Shown here piece by piece: positions 55,082-64,000 of a stretch of 64,000 bases of DNA. Made by a program: the position numbers and the translations under genes. Within the stretch, counting starts at the first letter, position 1. Each line of letters starts with the position of its first letter. Below the pieces are notes generated by a model. That model saw only the letters and a program-made list of their open reading frames with translations. It was not told the DNA's origin and made no database searches. The stretch comes from Sceloporus undulatus (Eukaryota; Chordata; Lepidosauria; Squamata; Phrynosomatidae). The stretch lies in NCBI RefSeq assembly GCF_019175285.1, contig NC_056522.1, positions 236,861,781 to 236,925,780 of the forward strand, given 5' to 3'.

Positions 55082-55429
55082 AACCCCACCCCCAGCTCCT
55101 TGGGGCCATAAAGGCCCACTGTCCCACTCAGGGCCACTATGTGAGGAAACAGTACGCACCAGCCCCCTCCTCTGTGTGTCTCTTCCTTGGCCGTTATGGG
55201 CGGGCTCCCAGGGTGGGAAGGCCTCACTCCCCGGCCTTGCCTTGCCTTCCTGCTCCTCCCAGCCAAGGCCAGGAGGAGGCCCTTCCTTCCCTTCCAGCCC
55301 CGCCTGCCTCCTTGATCCAGCTGCACTGAAGAAATAGCCCACCTTCAGACCACTTTAACTACCTTGGCTCAATGCAAGGGATTAGTTCTGCAGTGTGTTT
55401 TGGTCATAGGGTTGCCATAATTCTCTTCT

Positions 55430-55900
55430 AAAAACAGGGACAAAATGGTCCTGTTCTCTGGAGCAGCAGAAAACAAGCTTGCTCCCTCTTCAATGGACAT
55501 CCTTTCAAAATTTAAACAGGTTCATCATATCACTCTTAACCTTCTTTTCTTCAGGCTAAAAATCACCCAGCTCCTGGAGTCATTCCTCATAGGGCATGGT
55601 TTCTGGACCCTTCACATTTTTAGTCACCTCCTTTGGACACGCTCCAGTTTCTCAATGTCCTTTTTGATTGTGGTGCCCAGAACTGGACACAATATTCCAG
55701 GTGGGGTCTGACCAGAGGCAGATACAGTGGCACTATGATTCTCTTGATCTAGACACTATACTTTATTGATGCAGCCTAAGAATTGCATTGGCCTTTTTAG
55801 CTGCGCATCACACTGTTGACTCATGTTAATTGTGGTCTACTTGGACTCTAGATCCCTTTCACACGTAGTTTATCATGCGACCAGGTGCTCCGTCAATCTA
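55430..55900 (-). mobile_element. CR1 LINE, reversed
   Basis: CTCTGGAGCAGCAGAAAAC and CTCCTTTGGACACGCTCCAG, then GCCCAGAACTGGACACAATA, are CR1 3' coding and UTR phrases in reverse. Confidence 0.75.
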
Positions 55901-56040
55901 TCTGCATTTGATTGTTTTTCCTACCTAAAATATGTGTCAGGAGACTGAGGTCTCTGAGAGAGAAGGCATTATTCCCCAGGCGCCCCTCTCCTTGAGGCAG
56001 TCTCAAAATGGATTATCCCTGCAGTTGGATACAGCCAGAG

Positions 56041-56310
56041 AGGCCTGTGCCTGCCTCAGCCTTCCCTCCCTCCCTCTCCTCTTCCTGGACCCGGGCGCCA
56101 TTTTGGGAGCCTTGGCGGATCAGGATGGCGTGAAGGGCCGCCTCAGAAGAGAGGCAAGCGGGCAGGCTCTTCTTCCTTTCTGCTTCAAGGGCCCTCCTCC
56201 TCCTCCTCCTCCTCCTGAGCTGGAGCTCTGCCCGGGCGAGGCGCCACAGATCCGGATAGCCTCCAGGTCCTCCGTCCCCGGGGCTCCAGGTACAGCCTTC
56301 TTCCCTCCTC
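56041..56310. promoter_or_regulatory. GC-rich promoter candidate between CEP70 and FAIM
   Basis: A CpG-containing stretch outside any recognised repeat, between the head-to-head genes. It carries a YY1-like GCGCCATTTTGG at 56095-56106 and several ATGGCG/GGCGCC motifs. It could start FAIM to the right, CEP70 to the left, or both. Inferred from position and composition only. Confidence 0.4.
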
Positions 56311-56336
56311 CTCCTCCTCCTCCTTTTCCCTCTGCT

Positions 56337-56562
56337 CCAAACACACTGCAGAAATAACCCAGTTTGAGACCGGTTTAACTGCCCTGGCTCAGTGATAGGG
56401 GATCCTGGGGACTGTAGTTCATTGTGGCACCAGAGCTCCCTCTGACCGAGGAGGCGAAAGGTCTCGGAGAACTACACTTCCCAGGATTCCCTAGCATTTC
56501 AGCCAAAGCAGTTAAAGCGGTCTTAAACTGGATTATTTCTGCAGTGTGTTTGGGACCTCCCT
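56337..56562. mobile_element. Palindromic MITE, AAACACACTGCAGAAATAA subfamily
   Basis: Ends AAACACACTGCAGAAATAAC and ATTTCTGCAGTGTGTTTGGG are inverted repeats. The interior shares the TTTAACTGCC-TGGCTC arms of the larger family. Confidence 0.75.
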
Positions 56563-56740
56563 TCCCCAGATCCACCCCTGTCCCCATCCCAGGAAAAACC
56601 CTCCGTCGGTATGAATCCGGATTAAACACTTTGCACCCTCCCTCTTTTATTACTGACTAAAGGTGACTCGTATTGAAGGCGATGGTGGGACATCTTATTT
56701 TATTTTCATTTAATTGAGCTAATCCGGTTTGACGCCACTT

Positions 56741-56965
56741 TGGCTGTGTCCACACTGCAGAAGTAATCCACTTCACCGCCGCTTGAATTGCCATGGCTGA
56801 ATGCTATGTAATTCTGTGACCTGTAGTTTTGTGAGATGTTTAGCCTCCTCTGTCAGAGAGCTCAGGCGCACCAATAAACTACAGATGCCCAGGATCCCAT
56901 ACCTTGGAGACAAGGCAGCGAAAGTGGTGTCAAACCGGATTATTTCTGCAGTGAGGATTCAACCA
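56741..56965. mobile_element. Palindromic MITE, CTGCAGAAATAATCCAGTTTG family
   Basis: GTGTCCACACTGCAGAAGTAA at the left and GGATTATTTCTGCAGTGAGG at the right. Confidence 0.75.
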
Positions 56966-57157
56966 AAAAGGCAGAGGAGGACGCTGCTCCAGATTGTGTG
57001 TTGATGTGTGTTTTGTGTCATGTTTAGGTATCCTAGAAACCTGCCTTGGTGTTCTCAAAGTGTAGCACTCTTTGGAAAGGGAGCAATGAGCCTCTGTGAT
57101 CGCTTTGCTCTAAACATGAGACGTTTTTCTATTTAGTTGTGAAAGGGGGATGGCAAG

Positions 57158-57378
57158 GCTGCATCCACACTGTCAAACTAATCCAGTTTGGCACCACTTT
57201 AACTGCCGTGGCTGAATGCTGTCCAAGTCTGGGAATTACAGTTTTGTGGGACATTTAGCCTTCTCTGTCAAAGAGCTCTGTCACCACAACAGACTACAAA
57301 TCCCAGGATTCCATGGCACAGTGCCATGGCAGTCAAACTGGTGTCAACCTGGGTTATTTCTGCAGTGCGGACGTAGCC
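57158..57378. mobile_element. Palindromic MITE, CTGCAGAAATAATCCAGTTTG family
   Basis: GGCTGCATCCACACTGTC at the left and ATTTCTGCAGTGCGGACG then TAGCC at the right. Confidence 0.8.
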
Positions 57379-57391
57379 TAAAGGCCTCAAA

Positions 57392-57465
57392 CACCTGTGA
57401 TAGTTTTGCCTTAGGGCCATCATAAATCATAAGCGACTTGAAGGGATACACCAACAACAAAAAGC
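57392..57465 (+). repeat. Sauria SINE 3' end
   Basis: TTTTGCCTTAGGGCCATCAT, AAATCATAAGCGACTTGAAG and a CAA-rich tail. Confidence 0.75.
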
Positions 57466-57741
57466 TGTGATAAACATGTCCTTCTTATTTCAGGTTGGGG
57501 AAGCTAATGTATCTTTCCTTATTAGATCCCACTTGCCAAATTCGTATCTGTGTACAGAAGATTTAACACAGTCTCTTCAGCTCTCTGAAGAAGAATCTAG
57601 AGCACCATGGATGTCAATTGAGCAAAATAAAATTGAAAAACTTTCCCTACTATTCCTTTGGTGTTTAAACTTGTCACACAACCAATCTGTCTACTTACTG
57701 GGCAGAAGAAAAAAGAACACAAGAGCACACAGTATCTTATA

Positions 57742-58300
57742 CAGTCAGCCCTCACATCCATGGGTTTTGCATCCAAGGATTCAACCATCCATGGCTTGAG
57801 TATACAATCAGCCCTCCACGTTTGTGGCTTTGACTATATAATATGCTCTCTCTAGGAATCTCTAGGTCCCCCAGCGCAACTCTGCCACAAGTTGACCATA
57901 GAGTTGTGCTGGAGGACTTAGAGACTGCTAGAAACAACACTTCTCTAGGCATTTGTAGGTCCTTCAGCGTGATTCTATGATCAACTTCTGGCAGATGTTG
58001 ACCATAGAGTTGCACTGGAGGACCTGGAGATTCCTAGAGAGGTGTTCTCTTAGGTAAAAAGAAGAGTACTTTTTTATGTGCGGGTTCTCCATATTCACGG
58101 GGGTCCTTCATCCCTAACCCTAGTGAATGTGGAGGGAACACAGTATACTTTTTTTAATCCAAAAAGCAAACCATTATTTTGCCATTTCATATAACAGACA
58201 TCATTGTATTATATGCTATGGTATATAATGGGACTTGAGCATCTATGGAATTTGATATGGGGGTGGGATCCTGAAACCAACCCCCAGCAGATAAGGAACT
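57742..58300. mobile_element. Tigger-type MITE split by a second element
   Basis: CAGTCAGCCCTCACATCC up to TGGCTTGAG at 57800, resuming at about 58145 with AATCCAAAAAGCAAACC and GGGACTTGAGCATCTATGG. Confidence 0.75.
57802..58144. mobile_element. Nested DNA element inside the MITE
   Basis: TA-flanked. Ends ACAATCAGCCCTCCACGTTTG and GTGAATGTGGAGGGAACACAG are partial inverted repeats. The interior holds two GGACCT-AGA / CACTGGAGG palindromic pairs. Confidence 0.65.
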
Positions 58301-58559
58301 CTGTGATCTTCCAGGGAGAACCTTCTTTTAGTTCCACCTCCTTCACAGACATTTCTGGTGGGAACACATGAGAGGCCCCTTTTGGTGCCTGCTTCTAGAA
58401 TTTGGGTAGGGTAGCCCTTTTCTTGTTGTCCTTTCATTGGCAGCTGACATACTTTTTATTCCAAGAGGCTTTGGGGTTTTGATGTTATGCTGTTCTATTG
58501 ATTTTTATCATAGGCATTGTTAATTGTTTTGTTTTCAGTGGTGACAGTTTAATCACATT

Positions 58560-58690
58560 TAACAGTAACTTTTTCATGTTTCTGCTTATGTCTACGTATG
58601 CATTTTATTTATTTATTTTGTAAGCTGCCTTGAGTCCCAGTTGTGAGGAAAGGTGAGATATAAATGAAATAACAATAATAAATGAAATTG
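58560..58690 (+). repeat. L2-like LINE 3' tail
   Basis: TTTATTTATTTATTTTGTAA, GCTGCCTTGAGTCCC, GATATAAATGAAATAAC. Confidence 0.65.
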
Positions 58691-58827
58691 ATGTGGAACA
58701 TCTTGCTGTACTTTCCCTCTTGATCAACCTCCACCATCTCCGGCCCATTCATAAAAAGAACATCAGCACAAGGATGAGCACAAATCTTATCGCTGGTCCC
58801 CTGTATGTATTTACCCATTTCTAACCA

Positions 58828-59053
58828 TTATGCAGGCTGCATCTGTACTGCAGAAATAATCCAGTTTGACATCATAACTGCCATGGCTCAGTGCTATGGA
58901 ATTCTGGGAAATGTAGTTTTGTGAGACATTTAGCCTTTTCTGTGAGAGAGCTCTGTGCAACAACAAACTACAATTTCTAGAATTCCATAGTATTGAGCCA
59001 TGGCCATTAAAGCAATATCAGACTGGATTATTTTTGCAGTGTAGATGCAGCCG
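58828..59053. mobile_element. Palindromic MITE, CTGCAGAAATAATCCAGTTTG family
   Basis: GGCTGCATCTGTACTGCAG at the left and TTTTGCAGTGTAGATGCAGC at the right. Both arms are nearly complete. Confidence 0.82.
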
Positions 59054-59620
59054 TAGACAACATTTATTGTCTTTTTGTGTGGTGCTGTAAAGAGCTGTCA
59101 CAGAATAGACAACACTGGTGAACTGCATAGATCAGGACCTCGACTCTGTACAAGGGAGCTGCATCGAATATTCAGTCGCTTCTTTTTCAAGAAGCTGATT
59201 GAAAATGGACAGAGCAGTTTTAGGAAGATGTGACCTTACTTTATCTTTTGCCTGACGTCTTGGTTATGAAGACTGCTTTACAAGTCTTGGAAGGGTGATC
59301 TGTATATTCAACTGATACATGAAGCAATGTTTCCTTCTTGATATGCCTTGACTTTTTATTAGCATCTCTTATTTGGGACCATTACATCTAATGGTACATT
59401 TAACAGGAGTACCAATGCTGGTGTTGAAATGGTTTGCTTCTTTTTCTCACTGTGATCCCCAAAAGTGGCTGTTGAGGAAAGCTCTGCTCATGGGGACATG
59501 TCATGTAAAGTTTCACAGAGCAGTTCTGACATACTTTGTTGACAATCTGTGTGAAGCCACTTGGAGGCATAATCTTGAGCTGTGGAACTGGATCGAAATA
59601 GAATCATAGAATAACAAATT
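59054..59620. other. Upstream of FAIM, nothing recognised
   Basis: No repeat or conserved frame was recognised. An untranslated FAIM exon could lie here, but nothing marks one. Confidence 0.4.
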
Positions 59621-59623
59621 AGC

Positions 59624-59800
59624 ATACCGCACTACACTGTTATAGCACTATTATTCTGCTTTTATGGAGTCCTGGGATTTGCAGTTGGGAATAGTCACCC
59701 AGAGAATTCTTAGGCCTCACTAAACTATAAACTCCAGAATGCCACCGGAGACAGCCCTAGCAGTAAAAGTGGAATAATAGTGCTATAACAGTTTAGTGCG
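59624..59800. mobile_element. Palindromic MITE, CACTACACTGTTATAGCAC family
   Basis: CTGTTATAGCACTATTATTC at the left and GAATAATAGTGCTATAACAG at the right are exact reverse complements. Confidence 0.85.
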
Positions 59801-60109
59801 ATATTGCATAAATGAACAAATTGATTACGGCACAAGCTTTGCAGACAAAAGGGATTTGTACACAAAAGTGTACGTAAGTCATAAGAAATGTTATAGGCTG
59901 GTACTACAAGAAAACTGATGAAGAGTTCTAAAGACTTGAAAGCTTGCCTAGATTTTTTTGTACCGTTTTGGTTGGCTTACCAAAATACAGATTTTGATTC
60001 CCCCCCCCCCCCCCCGCATTGAATTGGCAATTTTTGTTTTTGTTTTTTATAAACTATAGCTAAATAGTAAACAAAGCAATGCATATTTTACCGAAGTAAT
60101 TGTTTGGTC

Positions 60110-60206
60110 CTCCAGGTCTGTTGTTGGACTAGGGCTTTCAATATTCCTAACCATTGGCTGTACAGCCCAGGGCTGCTGGGACTTTCAGTCCATCAAATAT
60201 GGAAGG
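60110..60206. mobile_element. MITE fragment, 13168 family
   Basis: GTTGTTGGACTAGGGCTTTC and CCAGGGCTGCTGGGACTTTC are boxes of the family. Confidence 0.4.
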
Positions 60207-60471
60207 CTCTGTGATTCTTATCCCATCTGTACTTGGATGCAGACCTAAATGACTTAGATTTACAACTGTCTTGTGTACTATCCTGAAGGAAAATTTCGTT
60301 AAATTGTACAATTCGGGAACACTAAAAGTTGTACTAACACAAGGGGAAAGACTAGAAAAGGATTGTTTCCTAATACAAGGAGTTCTAGTTTTCAACATCT
60401 GTTCACTGCTACCAGTGTTCTGCTTTTTTCTTTTCTTGCTGCTAATTGGATTAAAAGCCGTTTTGATTACT

Positions 60472-60515
60472 ATGGCATCCCATGATGAGAGTACTGACTT
60501 TGAAGATGATGTAAG
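60472..60515 (+). CDS. FAIM: FAIM exon with FAIM-L start
   Basis: Fourteen codons plus two bases, MASHDESTDFEDDV, donor gtaaaa. A possible acceptor (attaaaag at 60451-60458) lies just before it, so the exon may begin about 14 bases upstream of the ATG. The ATG has A at -3 and G at +4. Confidence 0.85.
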
Positions 60516-62675
60516 GTAAAAAGTACTCTTCTGTGTAAGAAGCCTTGGAAGGCCTTCTCAAATTTTAATAGTGGCAGAACTGCTGTTATCAAAATAGTTT
60601 ATAATAGTGCATTGATGCTGTATACAAAAAAATTGAGATGTATTTTTAAAAAGTTATTTTTAACTTTTTAAAATGTATGCATTTCAGAATGTAAATATAC
60701 ATGAGCCAAGTAACTTATCAAAAGTGTTACAGTGGTTTAGCTATTTCAAAGGTCACTAAAATGAATTGTAGTGATAGAGATGATAGGCTTGCAGCATTTA
60801 AAACACAAAAAATTGGCTTATTTAAATTAACGCTCTACTAAAAAGAATAAGAATCTAATTGGATGGAGAAAAGGTTTATTTAAATAGCTATATGAATATG
60901 TCTTAGTAAATGTCGGTCTAGTACTATTCTTCAAAGACATAGCTGTGTTAGTCTGGATCAGCATTCAAAGTGATCTTGCCACAAGATCCCTTTGCATAGT
61001 ACTATCGTGTATGTTCTGTATAATATTTTGTAATCTAGGTGTTGTGTTCGGTTTCTAATATAGATTGATAGCTGTGCCCTAGTAGTTTAGAAATTTAAAG
61101 AGAGGTGGGGGGCTATTTCTAAACAGTTTGTTAAAGTTTGTAACAGTTTGATAAACATTATGTAAATGAATTGACAACACTTATAGATTAAGACCCAGTT
61201 TAGAAGGTAGCAAAGCAATTTTTCTTTATGTATTGCAAACACAAGATTTTTTTCTCAAAAATGTGCCTAAAATGGCCCAATACCAAAATTCAGCATCATA
61301 CGGAAGCAGCCATGAATATAAAACAATTACTTGGGTTGTGGCTAAAAATGAAGAGATTGTTGTAGCTTAAAAGGGATCTCTGGATTGTAGATTCTGTCTT
61401 CATCAGGTGTATTTACTCTTGTATTCCTGCAGCTCAGACTACAGTTACCTGGACAGAATGACAGACCTGGTGGCTATCTGGGAAGTAGCGTTAAGTGATG
61501 GGGTTCACAAAATTGAATTTGAGCATGGAACTACCTCAGGAAAGCGTGTCATATACGTAGATGGCAAGGTAGGAGTCATACATTAATATTCACTGTTTCT
61601 TGGAAAACAAACAGTGGCCATTTTTATATAGCTAAACTTTTATTGGCTAGAGATATAGTCCATAGGGGAGCAATCTATTTAGATTTCTTGGGGGCAGCTT
61701 TTTTTAGCACCCTATTCCAGTTAATTTTCTTTTCCTCCTACATGGATGAAGGAATTAACTACTGCAATTTCCAGAGCTTGTGGAGTTAAGAGCCTTTATG
61801 GGCACATGTCCAAGAAATGAGGGGCTTAAGATCTCATGAATTCGTGTCCTTCTCTGACATGCCTACAGTGTTCCTCTGCAGAAACAGAGCAAGGCAGTTC
61901 GGTTTCTCAAGCTCCCCTCTGTCACAACAGCCACTCTATGCATGAATCCAACATTAAGGTGCATGGTAAACAAGACTAGTAAGATTTTGTCATTTTGGGT
62001 AGAAAACTGAACAATTGTTGCTTCCCTTTCCTATTATTTAAAGTACAATATTTGCTTTCTTTCAAAATTAGCTGCTTAAGGCAGTTGTCTTACACAGCCT
62101 TACTGGCACTGTTGGACTTCTACAAATGCAGGGAGGAAAGATTCTCAGGTCTTGTCACCTGTCTAATCTGTTGCAAAAGAGCACTTGTACATCTGATGGA
62201 GAATCAATGGATTGTACAACCCAATATTTGTGCGGCTGTCAAAATACCTTTATTCAGATCAGTCTTTGTATTTTTGTGTCTGATGGTGTACAGTAATGTT
62301 CACCTAAAGGTTAACCCTCCTGAGTGTAGACGTATATTTTATATTAAGATTTTTTGTGGTTTAATATAAAAAATGAAAAGCCATTTAATGTTAACCCACA
62401 TTTTAAGCACTGAAGCAAATTTCTGTTTGTATGGTTTTGTGTTCAGGAAGTAATGAGAAAAGAATGGATGTTCAAACTGGTGGGAAAAGAGACATTTGCT
62501 GTGGGAGCATCCAAAACAAAAGCTACCATCAACATTGATGCAGTCAGTGGTTTTGCATATGAATATACCTTGGAAATTGATGGAAAGAGCCTTAAGAAGT
62601 ACCTGGAGAACAGGTCAAAGACAACAAACACTTGGTTATTACACTTAGATGGTACAGATTTTAGGGTTGTATTAG
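60472..62675 (+). CDS. FAIM: Fas apoptotic inhibitory molecule 1, 5' part of gene (3 coding exons)
   Basis: FAIM is a soluble all-beta protein that protects cells from Fas-induced death, supports NF-kappaB signalling and neurite growth, and limits protein aggregation. Exons 60472-60515, 61433-61568 and 62447-62675 join by phase into 136 codons plus one base. The first exon gives the long-isoform start MASHDESTDFEDDV, similar to the FAIM-L N terminus of mammals. The short form begins at the ATG at 61458 (MTDLVAVWEVALSDGVHKIE). Both ATGs have A at -3. The third exon carries KEWMFKLVGKETFAVGASKT and INIDAVSGFAYEYTLEIDGK. By human length about 65 residues remain to the right of the window. Untranslated first exon(s) are expected upstream, perhaps near 56 kb. 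Confidence 0.96.
60930..61005. mobile_element. Penelope-type tail fragment
   Basis: CAAAGACATAGCTGTGTTAG and TCTTGCCACAAGATCCC match the tail at 43090 and 53640. Confidence 0.5.
61433..61568 (+). CDS. FAIM: FAIM exon with FAIM-S start
   Basis: Acceptor cctgcag and donor gtagga. It reads SDYSYLDR then MTDLVAVWEVALSDGVHKIE and FEHGTTSGKRVIYVDGK, nearly identical to mammalian FAIM. Confidence 0.97.
61569..62446. other. FAIM: FAIM intron, nothing recognised
   Basis: No repeat or conserved frame was recognised. Confidence 0.5.
62447..62675 (+). CDS. FAIM: FAIM exon: core beta-sandwich
   Basis: Seventy-six codons plus one base, acceptor gttcag and donor gtaagt. It contains RKEWMFKLVGKETFAVGA, ATINIDAVSGFAYEYTLEID and RSKTTNTWLLHLDGTDFRVV, matching human FAIM. 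Confidence 0.97.
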
Positions 62676-63188
62676 GTAAGTTGTTTTAATCTACTGTTTG
62701 CATGGTTGCTTGTATTTTTGTTTTAGCTTTGTTGTGGTATTCTCCAAATAATACTCATGTTGTTTGTTGTGACCTCTTTTGTTTGGGGAAAATTCTATTG
62801 TCTATTTTAAATATTGAAGAGTTATGAAAGACAGCTAAGTTGTAATTGGAAAAGTTTTTTCAGATTAACGAGATTCAGAAGCATTCTAAGAACTGTCTAC
62901 AAATATATTGCATTGTATTGTCATTTGTGACTTTAGGCAGCTTGGACCTTTGTAATGCTATTCAAGCCTCTCAAAGAGGGGTGAGATTCAGGGATGGGTT
63001 AAGGATGAAGGACACCTTTATTCTTCCTTAGATCTCCCCTGATATGCTATGCAGTACTAGTGGGCTGACAGTTAATTTTTTCAGTGCCTGTATAGTTGGG
63101 CAAGGTGGACACAGATAGATGATGATGGGAAAAGCACATACTCTGGATATTTAGTATAATGTTGTATATATACAGCCTACTGTATATA
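62676..63188. other. FAIM: FAIM intron, nothing recognised
   Basis: No repeat or conserved frame was recognised. Confidence 0.5.
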
Positions 63189-63490
63189 TCAGTGATTCTC
63201 AAACTTAGGAGTTTAGTGCACAGCTAAAAAAATGTGACGTACTGCTGCCGATTTCAATTCAATTTGAGATACATCCTGATTTTATTGTATGCAATTTGCT
63301 GCCAGTGCCACCAGCCGGGTCAATCTCAGGTAAATTCCGGCTATAATCTGAGCTCAGACAGCTGATTTGCAAAGCTGGGAGCTTCCTGGATTTGAAAAGA
63401 GGCTGGCTGAGCATGGCTTCTAGCCGGAAGTTACCCGGAATTCACCCAGCCAGCAGCATCGGCAGCAAAATGCATGCAGCAAAAATCATG
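63189..63490. mobile_element. hAT/Charlie-like element fragment
   Basis: It starts CAGTGATTCTCAAACTTAGG, close to the Charlie-type end. The interior has a CCGGGT/ACCCGG pair. The right end was not found. Confidence 0.45.
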
Positions 63491-63849
63491 AACCACAATG
63501 TAACTGAAGCAAGACTAGTTTCCTCTCTACTTTAATTTTCCCCCTACTTCTTCTTGTGTATAGGTTGTGCCCTTTTGCTCCATTACAGTTGAAGAAGTTT
63601 ATTTGTTTTTGGCTTCTTGAGTATTCCAAGGAGGCATCTTAGGCTTCTCCTCCCCATTTCCCCATAATATAGTTTTGCACACTGCATGAAAACTACTGAT
63701 GTGTATTGTGTATGTAATGGCCCACAGCTACATTTTAAACATTTGTTTGAAACTAAAAACCTGACACTAGAAACTTGAAATAATGAAACAAATATGTATG
63801 GCGTATGTGTAACAAAATGGTCCTCTTGCAAAGTCAAAGAGCCTTACTG

Positions 63850-63852
<3 letters not shown>

Positions 63853-63890
<38 letters not shown>

Positions 63891-64000
63891 GGATTTATTT
63901 ATATGCCGCCTAACCACAGGGATTCCGGGCAGCTTACAGCAGAGGGGATAATAGACAGTAAGCTATTATACAATATTATACAAAGGTAAGCTGAGAGCAA
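63853..64000 (-). repeat. LINE 3' tail, reversed, with (TAA)n
   Basis: A run of about thirteen AAT units, then GGATTTATTTATATGCCGCC and AGGGATTCCGGGCAGC. The reverse complement is a usual L2 tail. Cut by the window end. Confidence 0.7.

Noticed and set aside
54944-55342. Several long proline- or glycine-rich frames on both strands
   Set aside because: They arise from the poly-C tracts and GC-rich sequence and have no homology I can see.
55932-56357. A 141-codon frame in the promoter candidate
   Set aside because: CCT repeats and GC content keep it open, and the sequence looks like untranslated promoter DNA.
1-64000. CRISPR array, prokaryotic operon, or defence system
   Set aside because: The window is spliced vertebrate DNA. 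Repeats are interspersed elements and simple microsatellites, with no regularly spaced array.

Overview
The window is vertebrate nuclear DNA, almost certainly from a squamate reptile and most likely a lizard. It has spliced genes with large introns, and its repeats are typical of squamates: tRNA-derived Sauria SINEs, 5S-rRNA-derived Sauria SINEs, CR1 and L2 LINEs, an RTE/BovB relic, a Penelope-like element, and many palindromic DNA transposons. I cannot name the species. Two 10-N gaps (18079-18088 and 47675-47684) show it is an assembled scaffold.

Three protein genes follow the order known from human chromosome 3q22-q23. ESYT3 (+, about 1.2-29.2 kb) enters from the left already inside its SMP lipid-transfer domain and runs to its stop codon at 28177. 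I resolved 16 coding exons that cover the end of SMP, C2A, C2B, a proline-rich linker and C2C. CEP70 (-, about 29.3-51.2 kb) lies tail to tail with ESYT3. Its 16 coding exons join without a frame break into about 606 codons, close to the 597 residues of the human protein; the first coding or untranslated exon upstream was not found. FAIM (+, from 60.5 kb, first exons possibly near 56 kb) is head to head with CEP70. Three coding exons are visible, including one giving the long (FAIM-L) N terminus, and the last part lies beyond the window.

One exon of ESYT3 (24025-24157) carries one extra A in a run of eight As. As written this shifts the C2C domain out of frame, and it is either a homopolymer error in the assembly or a real lesion. 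The exons on both sides are clean.

The remainder is intron and intergenic DNA filled with mobile elements, several nested. An L2 LINE with a nearly readable reverse transcriptase (39.9-42.56 kb) is interrupted by a Tigger-type MITE. Near 53.6-54.3 kb a CR1 tail carries a palindromic Penelope-type insert with an 8-bp target duplication and ends at another Tigger MITE. Near 57.7-58.3 kb one MITE sits inside another. The CEP70-FAIM interval (55.3-59.1 kb) holds several copies of one palindromic MITE family and a GC-rich stretch that is the best promoter candidate.

Functionally, ESYT3 tethers endoplasmic reticulum to plasma membrane and moves lipids, CEP70 is a coiled-coil centrosomal protein, and FAIM is an anti-apoptotic and proteostasis factor. 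They are neighbours by old synteny, not a known shared pathway. I found no CRISPR array, tRNA gene, rRNA gene or new multi-gene system.
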